This document shows, piece after piece, positions 1 to 5,259 of a stretch of 7,079 nucleotides of DNA. Under the pieces are notes generated by a model. The model searched no databases and had not been told where the DNA came from. It saw nothing but the letters and a program-made list of their open reading frames with translations. Location of the stretch: assembly GCA_003524335.1 (NCBI GenBank), contig DQHV01000341.1, positions 12,256 through 19,334 on the forward strand. Reading direction: 5' to 3'. Position numbers and translations under genes: made by a program. The number at the start of each line of letters is the position of its first letter. Position 1 is the stretch's first letter. The DNA comes from Candidatus Aminicenantota bacterium (GTDB lineage Bacteria > Acidobacteriota > Aminicenantia > Aminicenantales > UBA8522).

Positions 1-2673
1 CGGGAAGGTGTAGAGGTCGACCCACCCGGTCACTTCGCCTCCTGTGCCCACCTTGGCCACGACCTCGTAGGCCGACTCGGATGTTTCGAGGGTCTTTCGG
101 GTCGGGCAGATATCGCAGGCCCTGTCGCGGAGATGATAGGCTTCATAGCACTTCTTCCCGACGAGAGGGAGAACATGGGAATACCAATTCTCCATAGTCT
201 TGTTGACCCGGAGAATGGTGTAATCCTCGGCCAGGATGGAGATTCCGTCCTGGATGCTTTCAAACATGCTGGACAGGAAGCGTTCCCGCTCCTGGACGTC
301 CTCCTCGGTCTTCTTGCGGTGGATGACCATGGCGATCTGGTCGCAGACGAACTTAAGGATGTTTTTGTCCTCCTCGCCGTAGCGGAGACCCTCGGTGTAG
401 GTTTGGACGACCAGGACACCGATGGTTTGCCCGTTGATGTTCAGCGGCACGCCCAGCCAGTCGATGGACGGTGCGCCGATGGATTCGACCTCTCCGCGCC
501 GCTCGAGCTCGGCAAAGATCTCCGGCGAGGCCAGGAGAGCCTGTCCCGTCCGCAACACGTACTCGGTCAGCCCCCGGCCGAGCGGCTTGGGCTCGGGGGG
601 AGTGTCAAACTCGTCCACGAAGTAGGGGAAACTCAGGATGCTGTGGACCGAATCATAGAGGGAGATGTAGAAATTGTTGGCCGGCATCAGGCCGGAGATG
701 ACCTGGTGGATCGAGTGGAAGAGGCCCTGGAGGTTCTGGGCGGAGTTGGCCGCCTCGGAGATCTGGAAGATCGACTCGTTGACCCGTTCCATCCGCTTTC
801 CTTCTGAAGCCTCCAGAGAAAGGGTGATGGCATCTCCCACCGAGATGGCGAATTGCTGTTCTTCCAGGCACCACTTCCTCTCCCGGCCCGAGTGCTCGTG
901 ACAGATGATCCCGATGATTGCGCCGTGGCGACGGATCGGGATGTCCATCATCGAGACGATGCCTTGCGGCTTCAGATAGGACTCGGCGAATTCGCAGGTC
1001 CTCGGGTCGGACAGGGCGCTGTCGGCGGCAATGGCGCGGGACTCCTCGAGAGCCTTGAAGTAGTGGGGGGATTCCTTGGCTTTGAGAACCATCCCCTTGT
1101 CATGGACATTTTCCGCCCGGCTGTAGAGATCACGACAGGCAATCTCGGTGTGTTCGGGGTTGAAGAACCAGACGCTCACCCGGTTCACGCCGATGGTGCG
1201 GGCGGCGATCTCGGTGGTCCTCCTGAGGGTGGAATCGAGGTCCGAGAAGTCCATCTTGGCCAGCTCCAGGAGGGCGGCTTGATAGCGGATGACCTGATCG
1301 GCCCGATTCTGGACTTCCTTATCCTCCTGCTTCTGCCGGGTGATTTCGAGCAGGCTCCCCTCGCAATGAAGGACCCGGCCCTTGGAATCGACGACGGCAT
1401 GGGCATTGTCCTGAACCCAAATCACTCGGCCGTCGATCCGCTTCACCTGGAACTCGAAATTGCGGAGGACTCTGTTTTGGGCCAGGAGGGCGGCGGAACG
1501 TTCACCGTCCCTCGGGTCGAGATAGAAATCCAGGGCGAATCTTCCCAGGACGGATTGTTTTTCTTCGAACCCCAGCATCTGGACCATGGTCGGGTTGAGG
1601 TCAATGATCCTTCCGTCCGGGCTCCTCCTGTAAAGGCCTACGGGAATGCCCTCGAACAGGGCCCGGTATTTGTTCTCGCTCTCGCGCAGGTCATCGCTGG
1701 CGCTTTTCCGCTCGGTGATGTCGATGATCGCGCCCTGAATAGCCGGCTTTCCCTCGTAGATAATCCGGGCGCCCAGCACTTCGGCGTCGAAGACCGAGCC
1801 GTCTTTGCGAACGGCCCGGAACTCGTACCGCGCGGTCCTCTTCCGGCCGTTCTCCCGCAACCGGACCTGGCGTTCCACCGTCTTCCAGCTTTCCGGAGAG
1901 ACGAGCTTCTGGACCGACACGCCGATGAGTTCTTCCGGCCGGTCATACCCGAAGATCTCGGCGAACTTCCGGTTGCAGAACCGGAGAAAATAGTCCTGGG
2001 TGATGTAGATCCCGGTCAGAGAATTGTCGACCAGCCGCCTGTAATTCTTCTCCGATTCCTTCAGGCTTTGCTCGGACCGCTTTCGTTCCAGGGCGTTGAC
2101 GAAGATCTCGCCCACGATCTTGAGGAGGGTGAGGGTTCTCTCCGACCAGGTCTTTTCCCGGCGCATCGAATCGAACCCGAGAAATCCGACCAGGGAGTTG
2201 TGGAGGATCATCGGGACGGCGACGAGGGATTTGATCCGGAGATTTTGCAGCAGCTCTCTTTCTGCCCCGGCCTCTGGGGGAAGGTCCTGGACACGGGGAA
2301 TGTAGATGTTCTCTCCTTGCCGGAGCCTGCTCATATACCAGGGGAAGGCCTGGACGGGGACATCCTGCATTCTGTCTTTTAAGGAAGGGACTCCCCGGGC
2401 GCACCATTCGTGGGCATCGTAACCATGGCCGTTTTTGAACAGGAAGACGGCGCTGTGGTCGACACCCACGGTCTTCCCGATTTTTTTTAGGGCGTCTTCA
2501 ATCCCCTTGTCGAGGTCTTCCGGGGCCAGGTTAATGAATTGGGTGGAGATGGCCGTGATCAGGTCTTCAAATTGAAAACGGGAGTTATTGGATTGCCGGG
2601 AAGCCCGGGAGTTCGCGGGCTTCCTCGCCGCTTTTCTTGTCCCATTGGCCTTATCTCTTACAGCTATTGCCAT
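1..2673 (-). CDS. Multi-domain GAF/PAS sensor protein, probable sensor histidine kinase (C-terminus outside window)
   Basis: I translated the minus strand by hand. One frame is open from an ATG at 2673 to the window edge (891 residues), with an in-frame TAG at 2689-2691 just upstream, so this is the most upstream ATG. A weak GAGAGG lies about 10 bases before it. Domains in order: basic tail 1-31; GAF about 32-195 (FEDLITAISTQFINLAP start); PAS about 205-330 (LVDNSLTGIYITQD, IIDITERK end); PAS about 332-450 (LFEGIPVGLYRRSPDG); GAF about 460-630 (GVNRVSVWFF, DIPIRRHGAIIGIICHEH); GAF about 632-790 (FYISLYDSVHSILSFPYFVDEFD, GRGLTEYVLRTGQ, DWLGVPL); and a PAS from about 800, incomplete, with Cys842, Cys853 and Cys856. 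I see no signal peptide or membrane segment, so it should be cytosolic. Proteins of this layout usually end in a histidine kinase, but a diguanylate cyclase or other output cannot be excluded. Domain calls are firm; the output is inference. Confidence 0.93.
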   Translation of the reverse strand, partial: MAIAVRDKANGTRKAARKPANSRASRQSNNSRFQFEDLITAISTQFINLAPEDLDKGIEDALKKIGKTVGVDHSAVFLFKNGHGYDAHEWCARGVPSLKDRMQDVPVQAFPWYMSRLRQGENIYIPRVQDLPPEAGAERELLQNLRIKSLVAVPMILHNSLVGFLGFDSMRREKTWSERTLTLLKIVGEIFVNALERKRSEQSLKESEKNYRRLVDNSLTGIYITQDYFLRFCNRKFAEIFGYDRPEELIGVSVQKLVSPESWKTVERQVRLRENGRKRTARYEFRAVRKDGSVFDAEVLGARIIYEGKPAIQGAIIDITERKSASDDLRESENKYRALFEGIPVGLYRRSPDGRIIDLNPTMVQMLGFEEKQSVLGRFALDFYLDPRDGERSAALLAQNRVLRNFEFQVKRIDGRVIWVQDNAHAVVDSKGRVLHCEGSLLEITRQKQEDKEVQNRADQVIRYQAALLELAKMDFSDLDSTLRRTTEIAARTIGVNRVSVWFFNPEHTEIACRDLYSRAENVHDKGMVLKAKESPHYFKALEESRAIAADSALSDPRTCEFAESYLKPQGIVSMMDIPIRRHGAIIGIICHEHSGRERKWCLEEQQFAISVGDAITLSLEASEGKRMERVNESIFQISEAANSAQNLQGLFHSIHQVISGLMPANNFYISLYDSVHSILSFPYFVDEFDTPPEPKPLGRGLTEYVLRTGQALLASPEIFAELERRGEVESIGAPSIDWLGVPLNINGQTIGVLVVQTYTEGLRYGEEDKNILKFVCDQIAMVIHRKKTEEDVQERERFLSSMFESIQDGISILAEDYTILRVNKTMENWYSHVLPLVGKKCYEAYHLRDRACDICPTRKTLETSESAYEVVAKVGTGGEVTGWVDLYTFP
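2599..2624. repeat. Perfect 9-bp inverted repeat inside the start of the sensor gene
   Basis: Bases 2599-2607 (GGAAGCCCG) are exactly complementary to 2616-2624 (CGGGCTTCC), with an 8-base loop between them. The hairpin lies at codons 17-25 of the sensor gene, in its basic low-complexity N-terminal tail, so it would form in that mRNA about 50-75 bases after the start codon. There is no T-tract, so it is not a standard intrinsic terminator. It may modulate translation or simply reflect GC-rich sequence; function is unknown. Confidence 0.6.
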
Positions 2674-2715
2674 TGTCTGTGCGCCTCTCTACACGCCGTC
2701 CCCGGGTGGACCACA

Positions 2716-2746
2716 CCTATATGACGTTCCTGCATACTGTATTTAA
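2716..2746 (-). promoter_or_regulatory. Weak candidate promoter for the sensor gene
   Basis: On the minus strand, TTAAAT (2746-2741) is followed 19 bases later by TATAGG (2721-2716), about 40 bases upstream of the sensor ATG. The match to a housekeeping promoter is poor and the spacer is long. It is listed because this is the only AT-rich patch in the intergenic region. Confidence 0.2.
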
Positions 2747-2752
2747 GGGGCC

Positions 2753-2762
2753 GCCCGCGGGC
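2753..2762. repeat. 10-bp perfect palindrome in the divergent intergenic region
   Basis: GCCCGCGGGC reads the same on both strands. It lies between the divergent sensor and cyanophycinase-like genes, about 80 bases from the former and 108 from the latter. In GC-rich DNA such a palindrome can arise by chance, so an operator role is only a possibility. Confidence 0.35.
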
Positions 2763-2800
2763 AATCGCCCATGAGGATGAATCGCGGGGGGATTTTTGTC

Positions 2801-2825
2801 TCACCCGTGTCACCCCTAAGGGTGA
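2801..2825 (+). promoter_or_regulatory. Candidate operator: three TCACCC half-sites, two forming an inverted repeat
   Basis: TCACCC occurs at 2801-2806 and again at 2810-2815. Its exact complement GGGTGA follows at 2820-2825. The last two form a perfect 6-bp inverted repeat around CTAA, and the first copy is a direct repeat at 9-base spacing. The block lies 45-69 bases upstream of the ATG at 2870, a position where a regulator of the cyanophycinase-like gene could bind. It could equally form a small hairpin in the 5' leader. No known regulator consensus is recognised. Confidence 0.35.
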
Positions 2826-2869
2826 ATGGGGCAGAGAGTGTGGCAATATAGGGGGCTTCGGAGGGCGAA

Positions 2870-3319
2870 ATGAAGAAAGCCTGGCCGCTGGTGATCCTTC
2901 TTCTGGCGGGACTTGTTTCCCCTGGGCATTCCGGGACCAAGGGATACCTCTTCGTGATCGGCGGGGGAGACCGGCCGGAGAGCATGATGAGACGGTTTGT
3001 CGGCCTGGCCGGACGGTTCGGAAGCGGCAAGATCATCGTCCTTCCGATGGCCAGCAGCGAGCCAGCGGAAACCGGCGCCAGTCTGGTCGCCGAGAAGCCG
3101 CAGCTTCTGGGCATCGGGGTCGACGAAGAAACGGCCATCGTCGTCGGCCCGGATGAGAAGTTCGAGGTCGTTGGAAACTGGAATGTCATCGTCTACGACG
3201 CTTCCCATGCCTCCGTGGCCATCATGCCGTCGAGGGTCATCGGTCTCCGCGGAATGATCATGCACGTGCTCGTGGCCGGCGACCGGTTCGACCTCAAAAA
3301 GAGAAAGGCGGTGCGCTGA
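2870..3319 (+). CDS. Internally deleted cyanophycinase-like (peptidase S51) protein; probable remnant
   Basis: The 149-residue product starts at an ATG with GGAGGG (2860-2865) four bases upstream. Residues 1-21 form a signal peptide (KK, then a hydrophobic core, then PGHS). Residues 25-69 match the cyanophycinase N-terminus (GYLFVIGGGDRPESMM, RFVGLAG, IIVLPMASSEPAETG). At about residues 70-74 the sequence jumps to the family's C-terminal part (AEKPQLLGIGVDEETAIVV, FEVVGNWNVIVYD, MHVLVAGDRFDLK). Family members are typically about 270-300 residues. The missing middle holds the GGDQ segment, the GTSAGA nucleophile serine and the catalytic His region, so hydrolase activity should be lost. The frame is intact and the stop overlaps the next ATG by one base (TGATG). 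Family assignment is from remembered motifs. It could be a decaying gene, a non-catalytic small exported protein, or an assembly collapse. Confidence 0.8.
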   Translation: MKKAWPLVILLLAGLVSPGHSGTKGYLFVIGGGDRPESMMRRFVGLAGRFGSGKIIVLPMASSEPAETGASLVAEKPQLLGIGVDEETAIVVGPDEKFEVVGNWNVIVYDASHASVAIMPSRVIGLRGMIMHVLVAGDRFDLKKRKAVR

Positions 3320-3702
3320 TGCGGACCGGAAAAATCCGCCTCCCTCATACCCTGGTCCTGATCTATGCCATGGTGATCTTGACGGTCGTGGCCACCTGGA
3401 TCGTCCCCGGCGGCCAGTACCAGAGGGTAGAAAAGGACGGCCGCACCGTCCCTGTGGCCGGCACCTTCGCCTTGACCAACCGCAATCCGCAAGGTTTGGG
3501 AGCGCTCTTCATATCCCCTGTCAAAGGGTTCATCGACGCCGCCGCCATCATCGCCGTCGTCGTTGTCATGCGCTACGCGGGCCGGGTGCAGCTGCGCTGG
3601 GAGAAGTGGGCCAAGTGGCTCCTCCCGCTGGTGGTGATCTGGGTGATATTCGGGCTGCTCACCCTCATCCCTCCCGTCTTGATGCGCTGGGGGCCGTTCT
3701 GA
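3319..3702 (+). CDS. Internally deleted YfcC-family (DcuC-like) membrane transporter; probable remnant
   Basis: The 127-residue product starts at the ATG that shares one base with the upstream stop codon, implying translational coupling. Residues 7-75 resemble the N-terminus of YfcC/COG1288 carriers (RLPHTLVLIYAMVIL, TWIVPGGQYQRV, NPQGLGALFISPVKGFIDAA). Residues 78-90 (IIAVVVVMRYAGRV) resemble a central helix end of the same family, and 94-127 (WEKWAKWLLPLVVIWVIFG, RWGPF) resemble its C-terminus. Full members have roughly 450-500 residues and about 12 or more membrane segments. This one keeps about three hydrophobic segments (10-29, 74-87, 100-122), so it cannot form the usual transport core. 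The simplest reading is two in-frame internal deletions. YfcC-type proteins are predicted amino-acid or C4-dicarboxylate carriers, which suits the neighbouring peptidase. Confidence 0.75.
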   Translation: MRTGKIRLPHTLVLIYAMVILTVVATWIVPGGQYQRVEKDGRTVPVAGTFALTNRNPQGLGALFISPVKGFIDAAAIIAVVVVMRYAGRVQLRWEKWAKWLLPLVVIWVIFGLLTLIPPVLMRWGPF

Positions 3703-3731
3703 GCGGGCCGGCGATTTCGCTCCCGGCGCTC
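3701..3731 (+). terminator. Hairpin after the transporter remnant, without a T-tract
   Basis: GAGCG (3701-3705) and CCGG (3708-3711) pair with CCGG (3723-3726) and CGCTC (3727-3731), giving a 9-bp stem with a two-base bulge and an 11-base loop, starting inside the stop codon. No T-run follows, so this is a weak terminator candidate that might instead protect the mRNA end or act with Rho. Confidence 0.3.
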
Positions 3732-3774
3732 GAAATTCACCCAGGCTGCGGCTATATCCTTTAATCCCGGGGGG

Positions 3775-3800
3775 GGAACTCAGGCCAGGCAACCTTTTAT
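3775..3800 (+). promoter_or_regulatory. Candidate ECF-type promoter of the sigma operon
   Basis: GGAACT at 3775-3780 resembles the GGAAC -35 box common to ECF sigma promoters. About 15 bases later lies TTTATC (3796-3801 region). A transcript starting near 3806 would give a leader of about 28 bases to the ATG at 3834. ECF factors often transcribe their own operon, so autoregulation is a reasonable inference. The -10 match is poor and the -35 sits at the end of a G-run. Confidence 0.3.
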
Positions 3801-3824
3801 CCCTCTTTTTCATCTTATCCATAT

Positions 3825-3830
3825 GAGGAA
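3825..3830 (+). promoter_or_regulatory. Ribosome binding site favouring the upstream sigma start
   Basis: GAGGAA ends three bases before the ATG at 3834; its GAGG core is five bases away. The alternative in-frame ATG at 3936 has only GGCGCTTCCTCTC before it, with no Shine-Dalgarno match. This supports the longer protein, though the extension itself is not family-like. Confidence 0.55.
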
Positions 3831-3833
3831 GAC

Positions 3834-4523
3834 ATGAACGCCTGTTGCTCGGCTCTGGCACTTGCCACAAGGCCCCTCTTGAGGGATAATGGCCCCCAGG
3901 TTGCCTTTATCCTTGTCCCGGCGGCGCTTCCTCTCATGACGGCAGACGAAAGAGACTGGAAAAAAAGCCCCTCCATACCCCTATCCACCCTCTCTGTTCT
4001 CATCAAGAAAAGCCAGGGGGGAGATGAAGGAGCCATGGAAAAGATTTACGAGCATTACAAGAGGCCCCTTTTTAACCTGGCCTATCGGCACACTTTTGAC
4101 CGCCTGGCCGCCGAAGACCTCCTCCAGGACATTTTTGTTAAGATTTTCTCGCATCTCGGGGAAGTCGTCAGGGATGAGACCTTTGTCGCCTGGATGTACC
4201 GCATCGCCCTCAACACCTGCTACTCCTATCTTCGCAGCCGGCGGAGCCGGCAGGGACATTCTATCCCCCTCAGCGAAATCGAGGGGAAAAAGGAAGAGGC
4301 CGTCTATGACGGGCATGAAGAGAGCCTGGCCGGGCCTTTGGACGAGGCGGTCCAGAAGCTTCCGGAAAAACTCCGGGCCGTCTTCATGCTCCATGACGTC
4401 CAGGGGCATACCCACGAGGAAATCGGACGGATGCTCGGGTTTACGGTCGGAACATCCAAGTCCCAGCTGTTCAAGGCCCGGATGAGGATCCGGGGATTCC
4501 TTAAAGATAAGAAAGCTTTATAG
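3834..4523 (+). CDS. ECF-type RNA polymerase sigma factor (sigma-70 family)
   Basis: The product is 229 residues from ATG 3834, or 195 from ATG 3936. Region 2 spans about 60-137: an acidic GGDEGAMEKIYEHYKRPLFNLAYR start, the AAEDLLQDIFVKIF core-binding and -10 helix, then WMYRIALNTCYSYLRSRRSR. A variable linker runs from about 138 to 167. Region 4 spans about 168-223: LPEKLRAVFMLHDVQGHTHEEIGRMLGF followed by the recognition helix GTSKSQLFKARMRIR. Region 3 is absent, as in ECF factors. The first 34 residues (CCSALALATRPLL, VAFILVPAALPL) match nothing I know in sigma factors and are rich in small hydrophobic residues, so the shorter start remains possible despite the better ribosome binding site at 3825. 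The gene is 11 bases upstream of its putative anti-sigma partner. It would direct polymerase to stress or envelope promoters, probably including its own. Confidence 0.92.
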   Translation: MNACCSALALATRPLLRDNGPQVAFILVPAALPLMTADERDWKKSPSIPLSTLSVLIKKSQGGDEGAMEKIYEHYKRPLFNLAYRHTFDRLAAEDLLQDIFVKIFSHLGEVVRDETFVAWMYRIALNTCYSYLRSRRSRQGHSIPLSEIEGKKEEAVYDGHEESLAGPLDEAVQKLPEKLRAVFMLHDVQGHTHEEIGRMLGFTVGTSKSQLFKARMRIRGFLKDKKAL

Positions 4524-4534
4524 GGAGTGCGACC

Positions 4535-5233
4535 ATGAAATGCGCGGCCGCCCAGGAACTGATCAGCGATTATGTAGACGGTGCTCTCGGCCCGGACAGG
4601 GAAGGGGAACTCAAAGCCCACTTGGAGAGCTGCCGGGATTGCCGGGAGCTGGCCTACGATTTCGCTTCCATCGTCCGGGGAGCAAAGGATCTGGCATCCC
4701 TTGAGCCCTCGCCCGCGGTCTGGCCGAGGGTCGCCGCTGCGGTGAGAGAAGCTCTGCAGGAAGCCCCTGCTGCAGCCCGAGAGAAGAAAAGCTGGTTGGG
4801 TGCATTCTGGAGTCCGGCTGTACTCAGGTACGCGGCAGCGGCCGCCCTTGTCCTCGTGGCCATCGGCGGGCTCGTCCTCTGGCAAAAACCATGGTCGACC
4901 GCCGGACCGGCGACGCAAGGCTCGGTCGAATTCACTCTGGCCAAGCTCCAGGAGGCCCAGAGCCATTATGAAAAAGCCATTCAGGCCCTGAGTGAGGCGG
5001 TGCAATCACGGGAAGGCGGCATGGACCCCCGGCTGGCCGAGGTCTTCCAGCGCAACTTGACGGCGATGGACGAAACCATCCAGGCCTGCCGGCAGATCAC
5101 CCAGGAAGACCCCGACAACCTGACGGCCCGGGCTTACCTTCTGACCGCGTACCGGGAGAAGGTGAATTTCCTGGAGGAAATGGTGGGGGCGGAACGATCG
5201 GCCGTCCGGAATAAGACCGAAACGATACTTTAA
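4535..5233 (+). CDS. Zinc-finger (zf-HC2) transmembrane anti-sigma factor
   Basis: The N-terminus has the zf-HC2 signature: Cys3, then His29-x3-Cys33-x2-Cys36 in HLESCRDCREL, which in this family forms the anti-sigma domain that clamps the sigma factor. A linker rich in Ala and charged residues (about 50-90) leads to one membrane helix at about 96-116 (VLRYAAAAALVLVAIGGLVLW). The extracytoplasmic part (about 130-225) is helical and TPR- or coiled-coil-like: SHYEKAIQALSEAV, FQRNLTAMDETIQACRQI, EDPDNLTARAYLLTAYREKVNFLEEM. Similar domains occur in other zinc-finger anti-sigma proteins. There are 232 residues, a normal length. GGGAG just after the sigma stop serves as ribosome binding site, and the 11-base gap indicates one transcript. 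The partner is inferred from the operon. The signal sensed and the release mechanism (proteolysis or conformational change) cannot be read from sequence. Confidence 0.9.
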   Translation: MKCAAAQELISDYVDGALGPDREGELKAHLESCRDCRELAYDFASIVRGAKDLASLEPSPAVWPRVAAAVREALQEAPAAAREKKSWLGAFWSPAVLRYAAAAALVLVAIGGLVLWQKPWSTAGPATQGSVEFTLAKLQEAQSHYEKAIQALSEAVQSREGGMDPRLAEVFQRNLTAMDETIQACRQITQEDPDNLTARAYLLTAYREKVNFLEEMVGAERSAVRNKTETIL

Positions 5234-5246
5234 GAATCATAAATAA

Positions 5247-5253
5247 GAGGAGG
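5247..5253 (+). promoter_or_regulatory. Strong ribosome binding site of the DUF4097 gene
   Basis: GAGGAGG lies six bases before the ATG at 5260, the best Shine-Dalgarno match in the operon. It suggests the exported repeat protein is made in larger amounts than the two regulators before it. The surrounding 26-base gap is AT-rich and unstructured, and holds no clear internal promoter. Confidence 0.6.
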
Positions 5254-5259
5254 AAGAAA

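Noticed and set aside
133..807. Plus-strand open frame of 224 codons
   Set aside because: Antisense to the third GAF and last PAS domain of the sensor gene; its translation shows no motif.
853..2382. Plus-strand open frame of 509 codons
   Set aside because: It lies antisense to a minus-strand frame that encodes recognisable GAF and PAS domains throughout. Its own translation is Gly/Pro/Asp/Leu-rich with no family motif, as expected for a shadow in GC-rich DNA.
2674..2869. Possible small RNA or riboswitch in the divergent intergenic region
   Set aside because: Only short inverted repeats are visible. No known riboswitch core, strong promoter or terminator pair could be identified.
3823..3837. 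Four-codon upstream frame (MRKT) whose stop overlaps the sigma ATG
   Set aside because: Its ATG lies next to and partly inside the Shine-Dalgarno sequence and has no ribosome binding site of its own; most likely coincidence.
3193..3870. Minus-strand open frame of 225 codons across the deleted gene pair
   Set aside because: The plus strand here has clear S51 and YfcC segments with signal peptide, ribosome binding site and coupled stop/start. The minus translation is low-complexity and spans the intergenic region.
4304..5005. Minus-strand open frame of 233 codons
   Set aside because: Opposite the sigma region 4 and anti-sigma coding sequence; no family resemblance.
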